Assembly: GCA_039566865.1 (NCBI GenBank) | Contig: CM076949.1 | Coordinates: forward strand, 14,237,501-14,301,500 | DNA: 64,000 nucleotides | Origin: Aurelia coerulea | Lineage: Eukaryota; Cnidaria; Scyphozoa; Semaeostomeae; Ulmaridae | Reading direction: 5' to 3' | In this document: in pieces, positions 1 through 10,377 of the stretch | Layout of the letters: each line of letters begins with the position of its first letter | Position numbering within the stretch: position 1 is the first letter of the stretch | The notes under the pieces: generated by a model | Databases searched by the model: none | Seen by the model: the letters and a program-made list of their open reading frames with translations, nothing else | Told to the model about the DNA's origin: nothing | Program-made: the position numbers and the translations under genes

Positions 1-1118
1 AACAAAAATTATTAAAATAGATATGACGTCATAATTATTCAAGACCAACTGGCACGTGTCCACGAAAAAAATGAAAAAAAAACTTTTTTTTAAATCTTTA
101 TAATTTTCTAAGATTGATTCATGAAACCAAATTATGCCAATTAAAGCATAGTTAGAAGGTGAAAATATACCTATAAAGTGAAAAATGTGATTTTCGCAAA
201 TCCAAGATGGTGGACACAGAGATTAAAAATCTTGTTTTTCTGAAAAATGAAAAATGCAGCTATAAAGGAGAATTTCTCCATATATTACGATGACAACTAC
301 TTCGATGATAAGTGATCGTTGCATACTTCATTTTTCCTTTTGAAACTTTTGTTTCAATTATTGCAAAAAATGCTGACATCAGCATTTTTTCCCAGTAGTA
401 AGCAAATGAGTTGGAAAGGAGAAGGAAGGTGGAAATAAGGGGTTGAAGATAGTTATTTGGTGAAATTTTGATAATATCTTGACAAACTAAGCACTTTCAA
501 GTCAAAAAATTTTTACTGTATAACAAATTCTCAAGATATGCATGAAAACTGATCGTGAGTAGTACTATTTGAGGATACCCCCGGGGAATCTTATACCGTT
601 TGCGACCAATGATGCACCAAATTCAAACAAAATTACACAGCTTAGGTATAAACAACCCTGTTGACCAGCTTTAGTCTATTTATTGCCGCTGTAAAACATT
701 TGGGGTCGAAATATCCTTGCAGAAAGACCGCTAACTAATTTTTGCCATTTTCTTAAAGATGACGTCATTGATGAGGTCACGTGACACATAATTGTTCTAT
801 TGTTCCTGGAAAAAATTAAAGAGACCTTATAAATTATAAGTTCACAACTGAAAAAGGATACTATCAAAGGTTTATGAGGTGATCTGGAATTACATTCATA
901 AGCAGCTTACCTAAAAGTTGACCCCGACCACTCTGAAAAAAAAAACAGCCATCCCCCGGCCCCCTGAATTTTTTTTTCAAAGTTTCACACAAATTCACAC
1001 TTCAAAAGGATAGAAACTAAAAGTCAAAAGACCATTTCATGGTTCGTTGAACCAATTTGGAGCAATGCTCAGTTAAGTAGGTGGGGGGGCTGAATGAGCC
1101 CCCCCAGTCAGGATAGGG
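1..1118. mobile_element. TTAA-type MITE, copy M1 (left end outside window)
   Basis: Right end of a MITE family seen at least six times here. It ends in a subterminal hairpin (GGGGGGGCTGAATGAGCCCCCCC) followed by AGGATAGGG and TCAA at 1119-1122, a decayed TTAA target. Internally it carries TGACGTCA near 24 and 760, GTCACGTGAC near 777 and TGCTGACATCAGCA near 370, all shared with other copies. No coding capacity. TTAA target and CCC...GGG ends are piggyBac traits; the assignment is inference. Confidence 0.7.
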
Positions 1119-1262
1119 TCAACGGGGACGTGCCACCCATAAGGATGGGTTCGAAAGCTTCAAAATCCCTAAATATGGGTCTCAAAATGCAGTGATTCCA
1201 ATAGAAATGGGTTGGTTTTACTGTCCTGATACCTTGATAATGGGTTTTGACGAAATGATATT

Positions 1263-1930
1263 GATATTGGGAGATGCATTCTAAGCCAAAGTAAAGATCT
1301 TTCTTCAAAAATTTTCCTCATGCTCTAATTCATAGGATAACTGTCACAAAACTATCAAAGTTTTTCTTGTCGCTAATGGCAAGAGTGATATTGGGAGATG
1401 CAATCTAACCCAAAGTAAAGGATCTTTCTTCAAAAATTTTCCTCATGCTCTAATTCATGGGATAACTGTCACAAAACTATCAACGTTTTTTTTTGTCGCT
1501 AATGGCAAGCGTGATATTAGGAGATGCATTCTAAGCCAAAGTAAATGATCTTTTTTCTAAAATTTTCCTCGTGCTCTAATTCATGGGATAACTGTCACAA
1601 AACTAGCAACATTTTTCTTGTCGCTAATGGCAAGCATGATATTGGGAGATGCACCCAAAGCCAAAGTAAAAAATCTTTCTTCAAATTTTTCCTCGTGCAT
1701 CGTGCTCTGATTCATAGGATAACTGCCCCCCTCTTAATTTACCCTGGCCATGCAAATTATTCTAAGCAAAAGTAAAGGGTGTTTCTTCAAAAATGTTCCT
1801 CTTGGTTTCCTCGTCGCTAAAGGAAAGCATGATATTAGGCGATGATTTCCAAGCCAAAGTAAAGGATGTTTCTTCAAAAATAATCCTCGTAGTATTAGAA
1901 GATGCATTCTAAGCCTAAGTAAATGGTGTA
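1263..1930. repeat. 124-bp tandem repeat, block 1
   Basis: Units start with GATATTGGGAGATGCATTCT at about 1263, 1387, 1513 and 1638 (periods 124-126), then decay through about 1930. Each unit holds AAGCCAAAGTAAAGGAT and CTGTCACAAAACTAT. The same unit recurs at 2783-3200 and, once and inverted, inside the MITE at 48495-48959, so it is part of a dispersed MITE rather than a satellite. The short ORFs here change frame from unit to unit and are not genes. Confidence 0.85.
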
Positions 1931-2297
1931 GTCCAAAATTCTTTCCTAACGCCTTGCCCTCAGACCCCTCATTTAATTTGCCCCTATTGCAGTACATTTT
2001 CTTGTGGGTTTCGCCCCAGAAGCGTCGTGGGTGGGGGGGGCAGGGGGGCACGTGCCCCCCTAGCATCAGAATTTCGGAAAATTTCGGAAAATTTCGGAAA
2101 TTTGAGATCCGTTCGGCTTTTTGCTGAAATTTTGGATCTTACAGATTTATTTCGTGCCTTCGTAGAGTTGATTAGTTTAAGAAAATTCACTGATGCCATA
2201 ATTTTTGAGGATACAGAGGACTCTCCCTTTTTTCAAAGACTTTTTTATGGTGGCAAAGTTCAAAGCAGATAAACGACCGGGGAACTTATTCCCTAAC

Positions 2298-3253
2298 CAG
2301 AAGCGTCGTGGCTGGAGGGCAGGGGGGACGTGCCCCCCTAGCGTCTGAAATTCGGATATTTGTGGTAAATTCAGATATTTGTCGGAAATTCGGAAATTTT
2401 TCTGAAATTTTTCATCTGTATGAATTGAAGCCTAGCTTCTATCACGACCCTATCTACTAGTGAATTTTTCACAAGAGGAGCATTTTCCGACAGTCTGAGG
2501 GAGGTCATATCAAAAATTTTCCTGGGTGCCAGAGCCTTTGTTTGTCGAAACGTGGTCCTCAGGATTCCTTTAAAACCGAAGAGAAAATAGCTGGGTATAG
2601 GTTGGGTAAGAATTTTCCAAGAAAGGTCAAATCTTCTATTTTTAGCGCTTGTAAATATGGAATCAAGGGATGTATTTTAAGCCAAAGTAAAGGATGTTTC
2701 TTCAAAAATGTTCCTCATGCTCCAATTTATAGGAGAACTGTCATGAAGCTATGAAGGTTTCCTTGTCGCTAATGGCAGGCATGATATTGGGAGATGCATT
2801 CTAAGCCAAAGTAAAGGATCCTTCTTCAAAAGTTTCATCGCGCTCCGATTTATAGGCGAACTGTCATGAAGATATGAAGGTTTCATTGTCGCTAATGGCA
2901 GGCATGATATTGGGAGATGCATTTCAAGCCAAAGTAAAGGATGTTTCTTCAAAAATTTTTCTCGTGCTCTGATTCATAGGATAACTGTTACAAAACGATG
3001 AGGGTTTCCATGTTGCTGAAGGCAAGCATGATATTGGGAGATGCATTCTAAGCCAAAGTAAAGTATCTTTCTTCAAAAATTTTCCTCGCGCTCCGATTTA
3101 TAGGAGAACTGTCACGAAGCTATCAAGGTTTCCTGTTCGCTAATGGCAGGAATGATATTGGGAGATGCATTCTAAGCCAAAGTAAAGGGCGTGTCCCCAA
3201 AATTTTCCATTTCAATGCTACAACCTACTTCATTTACCCTGGCCACGCCACTG
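2298..3253. mobile_element. hAT-like MITE with internal 124-bp repeat array (block 2)
   Basis: The left end reads CAGAAGCGTCGTGGCTGG with a GGGGGG...CCCCCC hairpin (2298-2340). The right end, read on the minus strand, is CAGTGGCGTGGCCAGGG (ending at 3253). CAGTGGCG-type ends are typical of hAT elements. Inside are four units of the 124-bp repeat at about 2783, 2906, 3030 and 3154. A second, partial left end starts at 2017. No clean 8-bp target duplication was found, so the ends are approximate. Confidence 0.55.
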
Positions 3254-4884
3254 ATTGTGGCACGCTCTATTCCCAAACAGTTATAGCGAACTAATCTATA
3301 TTATTGCTTCGATATTCTTGCTATCTCTGTCTGAAAATCATATTTTGTAACCAAACTGCGCATGTGCATGATGACGTCATTGGTTTTGACGTCATCATTC
3401 GTCGGAAAACAGCAAGTTGTGCCCCTCCTGTCAATTGGCACCCACGACGCCCCTGTTTCGCCCACAGACCGTCGCAATTTACATTAGTCACTCAAATGTC
3501 TGAATCTAGCCTTGGGCAGGTCAGGGTCTCAAAGAGTAGCGTAAGAAAGTTGCAACATTGCCAATCTCGTTAGAAGCTTCACGACTATGCTTGATATAAG
3601 GGGGCGCCATTTCGCTGCCGGCCCCACCGGACGAAAAAAGCCAGGCCGCCACTGTATATCTCAAGAAACATATCTGCAGCAGTGTTGGGACCACACTGGC
3701 AATTCATGAGTTTAAAAGATGAGAAACAAATTAAGAAGCTTTCAAGTACGAAAAAATGCGAAAATTTGCTTGTTGAATTATGAAATGTTTAGTGCTATGG
3801 CCAGATCCAAGTTTCTTATAAAGAAAAAAACAAATAAAATGTTAGTTGTAGTTTATTTACGTTCTTATTCAATCCCTTGCATGTTACATACCGTTCAATT
3901 TGGAAACCATAAAACTGGATATGTTTTTCTCTAAATCCTTAAAAGTGGGTATGAAAAAAGTATGTGAATTGATAAAGGTGGGTATGACGCTACAATTTGG
4001 GCGGCACGCCCCCGTCATCTTTTGGTCCAAGTTACCCCCCCCCCCCCCCCCCGGGGCGGTGGTTCACGGACACCTAATAAATCACTTGTTTGACTCTTGT
4101 TTGGGAGAATGAATAAAGTTCAGATTTAAAATGGGACTTGGATTTTCCTTTTTTTCATAAATATCTGTACGTAGATCGACGGAAAATTATAAAAAGATCA
4201 AAGCCTATCTATTCTGCATTTACCATTTATAGATTGGTTCCCTCAAACTGAGAGCTCTCCACAACGTCCATTTCGAGAACCGATAGGCGAGGCATTGTTT
4301 TCGTATTCTAGAATAGGAAAACAAATTAGACAAATGAAGCAGAGCGGTTTATAGGCGGAATATTTACCATGTATAGATCGAAAAATAAATCTCTTGGCAC
4401 GTTCTGCATTGTGACTACACTGTCCGAAAACCAACCGCCAAGGTCAGCCTCAAAAACAAAATTGCAAAAGAAGCAGAGAAAGAAAAACAACCAAACATTT
4501 TTGGGAGAATATGCTTCAATACCTGTTCATTTAGCTTGTCATTTTGATTTTTGTTTTTTGATAATTTTTTTGCAACAAACCAAAAGGTGCAATTTTTGTC
4601 TCAGGGAGTGCCCCTTTTAAAGACCAATGCGGACAGAAAGTGGTTTAATTTTGTTATTATTTACTTCGTGATTTAGTTATGTTTACTTCTCGCTTTCTTT
4701 CATTGTGAAGGAAATCGGATATCTATTAGCATTCACACTATTTCTTCTATATATCGCATTTTGACCGTCAAAAATCTGATGTATATTTAAATACCCTTCT
4801 TACGAAAAAGTGCTATTAAAATACCGTGCCCCTGCAATGTACGTGCCCCTGCAATGCGCAAACTACGTTGCAAGAATTTGGTGA
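3254..4884. other. Non-coding interval with MITE remnants
   Basis: No credible gene. A hAT-like end (minus strand CAGTGGCGGCCTGGC) finishes at 3654. Paired TGACGTCA palindromes lie near 3370-3400, with flanking sequence resembling M6, so this is probably an old TTAA-MITE remnant. A TGGGTATG-rich piece ending in a long C run occurs at about 3930-4055 and resembles 1123-1260 in inverse orientation. Confidence 0.5.
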
Positions 4885-5081
4885 CAAGCACAAAACCCAA
4901 TCGTGGAAATCGAGGATCCAAGCAATCATGGATGCAATGAAGATTGCCCTGTCGACTGGGTTACCGAACCTTATTCAGAAAGAGATGTAGAGCTCTTGAT
5001 CGACAGAGAGAACAATGCCATCGGCAATGAAATTTCAGACCCGGAGTACGTGAATTGGACTGATTATTCGGACAATAAGCT
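4885..5081 (+). CDS. Possible internal coding exon, acidic peptide
   Basis: An open frame of about 65 codons follows an in-frame TGA and runs into a consensus splice donor, GTAAGT at 5082. The peptide is acidic and polar (it contains CNEDCPVDWV and DPEYVNWTDYSD). Codon choice is balanced, unlike the AT-rich surroundings. There is no ATG in frame, so if real this is an internal or 3' part of a first exon; the acceptor is unresolved (AG dinucleotides at 4874 and 4888 are candidates). I do not recognise the family. No partner exon is visible; the Gypsy element inserted 300 bp downstream would lie in the following intron. Confidence 0.25.
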
Positions 5082-5229
5082 GTAAGTGTATTATAAACAA
5101 ATTTTTTATATATTTCCACTTCAGCAGCACTTCATGCATCGAATAGCATGATCATAGCAAAGTTTTTGCAGCCAAATACAGGGTTTGACTTACATATACT
5201 AATTCTTGCAGGACAAAGAATTATCTTTT

Positions 5230-5386
5230 AGGCCATTCTCCCTAAACTGGACCTCAAACTAACTTAGAGGAGAGTCACTTCCTCAGTAAAACCTTGGACT
5301 CCCACCTCCCTGTATCTCGGGAAAGTCCCCCTGACCTCTCGATTAATGTTTATTTTCGTAATCTACGCGAATAATATGTGTAAATC
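5230..5386. repeat. Dispersed repeat piece flanking the Gypsy insertion
   Basis: Contains CCTGTATCTCGGGAAAGTCC near 5320. The same phrase, slightly changed, occurs near 9942 and 10247 on the other side of the Gypsy element. With the element removed, the three copies lie about 170 and 305 bp apart, so the Gypsy landed inside an existing repeat. Confidence 0.6.
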
Positions 5387-5578
5387 TGTTATGTTTTCCT
5401 AAACTTGGCCTAGCCAAACGAGACATAGAAAAACAACGCGTCTACTTTCCAAAACACTCAACTTAGAACAAACACAGAAATGTGGTAAACAACTTTACAA
5501 CGCATGACTACGAGTTCCCTTGGGGTTAGTCAATTGGGATTATTCCAAACAATTATATAATAACACAATATCATCTCA
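5387..5578 (-). repeat. 3' LTR of Gypsy element
   Basis: 192 bp, TGTTATGTTTTCC to ATATCATCTCA on the plus strand. Identical to 9644-9835 except one base. Because the element runs on the minus strand this is its 3' LTR. Confidence 0.95.
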
Positions 5579-5593
5579 TCTCCCCTCTTATTC
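5579..5593 (-). promoter_or_regulatory. Polypurine tract
   Basis: On the minus strand AATAAGAGGGGAGA lies directly upstream of the 3' LTR. This is the expected place and composition for the plus-strand DNA primer of an LTR element. It lies just after the gag-pol stop codon. Confidence 0.7.
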
Positions 5594-5596
5594 CGT

Positions 5597-8500
5597 CTAA
5601 TTCCGTCCTCCCAAAATGTCATAGTCCAGTCTTTCTGGCTGTCTCCTTGCACGATTGGAACGACGTTGAACTGGTACATTTTGCTCCTCCGCATTGGTTT
5701 CTGGAATATTCGTTGCATCGTTATTTAACGAAGGAAATGGTTGGTCATCTTCATCTGCAATTAGTTGATCTCTTGCTCTAACGCGAGATTTCAGTTGCTG
5801 AGAGTGTCGTCGCCAAATCAGGCCGTCACGAACAAACACTCGATAAGACAACGGGCTTATCTTGTGATGAATCTTGGCACGAACAAATTTGGGTCCTCTT
5901 CTACTGTAGTTACGTGCCCATACATGATCTCCTACTTCAAATTCTCGCATTTTCGCTGTTCGATCATGATATGCTTTCTGCTTCTTCTGTGACTGATGAA
6001 CTTTTTCTTGAACAACAGCACGATTTTTATCATCATTGACATTTCTTTGCACTCGAGGATGAATCAAATCTAAACGAGTACGTAATTGTCTTCCCATCAG
6101 CAATTGGCTTGGAGCTACAGCAGTTGTTGCATGTACGGTAACTCGATATGTAAGCAAGAAATTATTCACGTTGTAATCAATATTCTTGCTATTCTTTGCC
6201 ATCTTGTTCATGCACTTCTTGAAAGTTTGAATGAATCTCTCCGCCTGACCATTTGCTTCTGGGTGATATGGTGTAACGTAGCAGTTATTGATTCCCCTAA
6301 GCTTGCAAAATCCCTTGAATTCCTCTGAAGTGAATTGTGATCCATTATCAGAAACAAGCTGCTCAGGTAATCGTTGAACCGCGAATATCTTCATAAGGGC
6401 TGCTGCTACAGTTGCTGATGTTGCAGTTCTCAATTTGATCACTTCTGGCCACTTAGAGTACGCATCTTCAACAACTAACCACATAAAACCAAAATATGGA
6501 CCTGCTAGATCAATATGTAACCTTTCCCAAGGCCTATCTGGAAACTGCCAAGGATGGAGGGGCACCTTTTGAAGATCATTCCCACCTTCTTGACATTCAC
6601 AACAACTACGAGCAATATTTTCAATTTCTGCATCCATACCAGGCCACCAAAAATGTTCCCTTGCTAACGACTTCATACGAACAATACCTGAATGAACAGC
6701 ATGCAGTTCCTTTAACAATCTTCCCCTCAACTCCTTAGGTACAACAACACGAGATCCCCAAATCAAAACTCCATCACATACAGTCAGTTCAGTCTCACGT
6801 CTAATAAAAGCATTTACTTCATCATCTTTGAAATTCACATTTTTGTTCAGTTTCCTCCCCTTGCAAACATCACCAATAACACTCGACAGTACAGCATCCC
6901 TCCTTGAAGCATCCTTCACCACATCAACAGAGACTGGCAAAGTTCCAAACACCTCATATTCTACTAGATCCACCAAAGCATGTCCAGATTCAAACTGTGG
7001 GTCAAAGCCACAAGGCAATCGAGACAAACCATCAGCGTTTCCATGCTTATCAGTTGGCTTGTAAACAATCTCATAGGTATACGCAGACAATATGATTGAC
7101 CACCTTTGTAAACGACTTGCAATTATTGTTGGAATACCTTTCTTTGATCCAAAGATGGTTACAAGTGGTTTGTGATCCGTCACTAACTGGAAAGTATGTC
7201 CCCATAAGAACTGATGAAATTTCTTCACACCAAACACTATGCTCAAACCTTCCCTCTCTATTTGCGAGTAATTCTTTTCTGCAGGGGTTAACGACTTTGA
7301 AGCATAGGCTATAGGACGTTCTTCTCCATTTGGAAGAATATGAAATAACACTGCACCAATTCCAGAACCACTTGCATCACAGGCAAGTCCTAACGGCATG
7401 CTAGGATCGAAATGCATCAATACTGACATTGACATAAGATCATCTTTTAAACCATTAAAAGCAGCTGATTTTTCGTAAGTCCAGTTCCATGGAATACCTT
7501 TCTTCAACAACTCATTCAAAGGAGCTGCACGCTCAGATAACTGAGGCAAAAATTTGGCAAAATAAACCAACATTCCTAGAAAACTCTTCAGCTCAGTGAC
7601 ATTTGTCGGCTCAGCAATCTTCTGTATTGCTTCTATCTTCTTTGGAGATGGATGTATACCTTGACGTGAAATAACATGACCAAGGTATTCAACTGACTCT
7701 TGAAGAAAACTGCATTTCTCTTTACGTAATCTCAAACCATATTCCTTGATTCTTTGAAGAACAGCTTGTAAATTTTGCATGTGTTCCTCTTCCGTTTTCC
7801 CTGTGACAATAATGTCATCTAGATAACACTGTACTCCATTCAATCCTTGGAATATCTGATCCATAACTTGCTGAAAAATTGCCGGAGCAGAGCTGATTCC
7901 AAAAGGTAATCTAGAATATTGGAACAATCCTTTGTGTGTATTAATAACCACTAATTTCTGAGATTCTTTATCCAGCTCTATTTGCAAATATGCTTCAGAG
8001 AAATCAAGCTTGCTAAACAACACACCACCATTCAGATTCGTAAACATTTCATTTGGTTGAGGCAGAGGATACTGATTAACTTTCATCTTAGGATTAATTG
8101 TTACTGAAAAGTCACCACACAGTCGTACTGATCCATCACGCTTCAGAACTGGAACAATAGGAGCTGCCCAGTCTGAATATTGCACTTGTGTAATGATTCC
8201 CTTCTGCTCCAAACGATTAAGCTCGTTCTCAACCTTCTTCTTCATAGCATATGGTAATGGGCGTGCTTTACGAAACATTGGGGTTGCATCACTTTTCATG
8301 TTGATTCTTGCTTTAACACCCTTGCATAATCCTGATTCTTCCACAAAAATTTCATCGTATTCATCCAATACAGATTTCAATTTCTTTTCCTTTGGAATAA
8401 AAACAGCAAAAATCGATTGCCAGTCAAGGCGAACTTGACACAATAAATCTCTTCCCAAGAGATTTCGGGCATTTCCTTTGACCACTCTTGCACAAAATTC

Positions 8501-9610
8501 TGTCCGCTGTCCGTTAATTTCGACGGCTGCATTGAACTCTCCCAATAATGGAACCTTTCCATGGGAATAACTCTTTAGTTCCAAAGATGAAGGTCTCAAT
8601 ATTGGTGCATCAAATAAGTTGCGCCATGTAACCTCATTGATAAGCGTAACGACAGAGCCAGTGTCAACTTCCAAAGTGACCGGGTGTCCGTTAATCATAG
8701 CTTCAACTTTTGGACATGGTTTCAAATTTTCTGCAACATGATTTGTTTCCTTTGAATCAACAGACAATGCTTCAAAATCCAAGGCTTCTTCAGAAATATG
8801 CTTGACTTGGTTCTGTGAGAACTTACGAGGGGCACGAGGGGCTTTTCGGGGGGCCCTGCAGTCTCTTGCATAGTGTCCCTCTTTACCGCAATTATAGCAT
8901 TTCACTGATTTCGCTGCACTGGAAAAGTTTTGTCTTCCTTTAGAAACTTCTTCCCTTCGATTTTTGGTTTTCTTATTTCTCGGCTTTACAGCATGAACAT
9001 CACTAGATCCTCTCGCTGGAAAAGTGTTGAACTGATGAGCGTCCTTCTGTGCAGCTTCAGCAGCTTTCGTTATTTCGACCGCTCTCGTAAAGGTCAAAAC
9101 CCCAGCTTCTTGCAATAATCGACGTTGCCACGCTTCGTTATTCAAACCAAAAACAAATTGATCCCTCAGTGACTGTAGTAATGGTGTCAAAGCTGGTTCT
9201 TGAGAGGCTGTAAATTCGCATGTTTTTGCTAATCTTCTCAGTTCTGCTTCATATTCAGCTACTGACTCATTTGGCATCTGCTTCCTGTTATAAAACTTGT
9301 AACGTTCGGCCATAATCGAAGGTTTTGGTTTATAATATTTCCTCAAAAGGTTTAGGAGTTCTTCTAATGACTTCTCTTCTGGTTCCTCTGGTGAACAGAG
9401 CGTTGCCAACTTTTCGAAAGCATCACGTCCAACGAAAAGCAAGAATTGATCGGTTTTCTCCTCTTCGGCGACTTGGTTTACTCTCCAAAAAAGTTTTACA
9501 CGCGCAACGTAGCTATCAAAGTCTTCTCTTTCGTCGAATTCCCCCGGAATTCCGATGTACTGCCCCCTCCTTGGGTGAGAAGCTTGTCCAGGACTGTCAT
9601 CGTCCGACAT
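5597..9610 (-). CDS. Gag-Pol polyprotein, Ty3/Gypsy (intact, 1337 aa)
   Basis: One uninterrupted frame encodes gag and pol together. In order: a gag/capsid region (about 1-230); a CCHC zinc knuckle, CYNCGKEGHYARDC (about 240); an aspartic protease with LEVDTGSVVTLI (about 315); a reverse transcriptase with LDFSEAYLQIE and YLDDIIVTG (about 430-620); RNase H with ACDASGSGIGAVLF and the TDHKPL motif (about 730-830); and an integrase with an HHCC zinc domain (HAVHSG...CCECQ) and DDE core residues in HIDLAGPY, VSDNGSQF and EANGQAERF (about 960-1200), then a basic tail. Gag and pol sit in one frame, so no frameshift is needed. All the catalytic motifs I can recognise are present. The ATG at 9610 follows the candidate primer-binding site by about 20 bp. 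The copy is potentially autonomous; clade (Mag-like is a guess) is not established. Confidence 0.95.
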   Translation of the reverse strand: MSDDDSPGQASHPRRGQYIGIPGEFDEREDFDSYVARVKLFWRVNQVAEEEKTDQFLLFVGRDAFEKLATLCSPEEPEEKSLEELLNLLRKYYKPKPSIMAERYKFYNRKQMPNESVAEYEAELRRLAKTCEFTASQEPALTPLLQSLRDQFVFGLNNEAWQRRLLQEAGVLTFTRAVEITKAAEAAQKDAHQFNTFPARGSSDVHAVKPRNKKTKNRREEVSKGRQNFSSAAKSVKCYNCGKEGHYARDCRAPRKAPRAPRKFSQNQVKHISEEALDFEALSVDSKETNHVAENLKPCPKVEAMINGHPVTLEVDTGSVVTLINEVTWRNLFDAPILRPSSLELKSYSHGKVPLLGEFNAAVEINGQRTEFCARVVKGNARNLLGRDLLCQVRLDWQSIFAVFIPKEKKLKSVLDEYDEIFVEESGLCKGVKARINMKSDATPMFRKARPLPYAMKKKVENELNRLEQKGIITQVQYSDWAAPIVPVLKRDGSVRLCGDFSVTINPKMKVNQYPLPQPNEMFTNLNGGVLFSKLDFSEAYLQIELDKESQKLVVINTHKGLFQYSRLPFGISSAPAIFQQVMDQIFQGLNGVQCYLDDIIVTGKTEEEHMQNLQAVLQRIKEYGLRLRKEKCSFLQESVEYLGHVISRQGIHPSPKKIEAIQKIAEPTNVTELKSFLGMLVYFAKFLPQLSERAAPLNELLKKGIPWNWTYEKSAAFNGLKDDLMSMSVLMHFDPSMPLGLACDASGSGIGAVLFHILPNGEERPIAYASKSLTPAEKNYSQIEREGLSIVFGVKKFHQFLWGHTFQLVTDHKPLVTIFGSKKGIPTIIASRLQRWSIILSAYTYEIVYKPTDKHGNADGLSRLPCGFDPQFESGHALVDLVEYEVFGTLPVSVDVVKDASRRDAVLSSVIGDVCKGRKLNKNVNFKDDEVNAFIRRETELTVCDGVLIWGSRVVVPKELRGRLLKELHAVHSGIVRMKSLAREHFWWPGMDAEIENIARSCCECQEGGNDLQKVPLHPWQFPDRPWERLHIDLAGPYFGFMWLVVEDAYSKWPEVIKLRTATSATVAAALMKIFAVQRLPEQLVSDNGSQFTSEEFKGFCKLRGINNCYVTPYHPEANGQAERFIQTFKKCMNKMAKNSKNIDYNVNNFLLTYRVTVHATTAVAPSQLLMGRQLRTRLDLIHPRVQRNVNDDKNRAVVQEKVHQSQKKQKAYHDRTAKMREFEVGDHVWARNYSRRGPKFVRAKIHHKISPLSYRVFVRDGLIWRRHSQQLKSRVRARDQLIADEDDQPFPSLNNDATNIPETNAEEQNVPVQRRSNRARRQPERLDYDILGGRN

Positions 9611-9627
9611 CTTTGAGAAAAACAGTT

Positions 9628-9643
9628 GTCGACTGCGCCAAAA
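9628..9643 (-). promoter_or_regulatory. Candidate primer-binding site
   Basis: Immediately downstream of the 5' LTR on the minus strand the sequence reads TTTTGGCGCAGTCGAC. TGGCGC starts three bases inside. This is where a tRNA 3' end would anneal; the tRNA identity is not assigned. Confidence 0.6.
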
Positions 9644-9835
9644 TGTTATGTTTTCCTAAACTTGGCCTAGCCAAACGAGACATAGAAAAACAACGCGTCT
9701 ACTTTCCAAAACACTCAACTTAGAACAAACACAGAAATGTGGTAAACAACTTTACAACGCATGACTACGAGTTCCCTTGGGGTTAGTCAATTGGGATTAT
9801 TCCAAACAATTAAATAATAACACAATATCATCTCA
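9644..9835 (-). repeat. 5' LTR of Gypsy element
   Basis: 192 bp with TG...CA ends, one base different from the copy at 5387-5578. On the minus strand it contains TTATTTAATTG near its start, a possible weak TATA-like element. It is followed on the plus strand by the AAATC target duplicate. Confidence 0.95.
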
Positions 9836-10377
9836 AAATCAGATGCCCTTTTTGGAAAAAAACTAACTCTTGCATTTTCATAGTCTAAATATTTAGTGTC
9901 TGAGGAATTTTTAGGCCTTCGCCCCCCCCCCCCTGTATCTCGGAAAAGTCCCCTACCCTCCTAATCAAGGTTTAGATTCTTACTCTACATATAGAACCCG
10001 ATGCTCTCATGACATACCAACTCAATGACATTTCCCCAGTCTCTATATTAGTCATTAGTGTCCGCATAGCATTTAGGTCTTTGGCCCCCCTAATCCAGGA
10101 AAAAACCACTACGACCACCCAACCAACATTAATATTCATAATCAATGGACAAGCTTGATCTAAAAAGGCTACTCTGTGAACTCTGCTCCTCTTAGGCTTT
10201 CATATTCTTGTTGTTTGATCTATGGCATATTTTTAGCCTTTCCCCCCTGTATCTCCGAAAAGCCCCCTCAACTGCCCGATCGACACCCAGATATGTAATC
10301 TACGCAAAAATTTGATCTAGAAAAACTATGTCCCATAAATTTCCTCTCTTGGTGACCATGCTCCCCCTCCAGCCTCT
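9836..10377. other. Non-coding repeat remnant
   Basis: Two further copies of the CCTGTATCTCGGAAAAGTCC phrase (about 9942 and 10247), separated by AT-rich sequence with short C runs. It continues the repeat interrupted by the Gypsy element. No gene seen. Confidence 0.55.

Larger units (their letters stand above)
5387..9835 (-). mobile_element. Full-length Ty3/Gypsy LTR retrotransposon
   Basis: Complete element on the minus strand: two 192-bp LTRs beginning TG and ending CA, a single gag-pol ORF, a candidate primer-binding site next to the 5' LTR and a purine-rich tract next to the 3' LTR. The 5-bp direct repeat AAATC abuts both ends (5382-5386 and 9836-9840), the duplication expected from Ty3/Gypsy integrases. 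The LTRs differ at one visible position (TTATATAA versus TTAAATAA), so the insertion is recent. There is no env ORF and no chromodomain is evident. Confidence 0.95.

Noticed and set aside
1734..2272. ORFs of 70 to 110 codons on both strands
   Set aside because: They fall inside MITE and tandem-repeat sequence, with no domain, and overlap each other.
6086..9118. Plus-strand ORFs of 60 to 80 codons across the Gypsy element
   Set aside because: Antisense shadows of the intact gag-pol frame on the minus strand.
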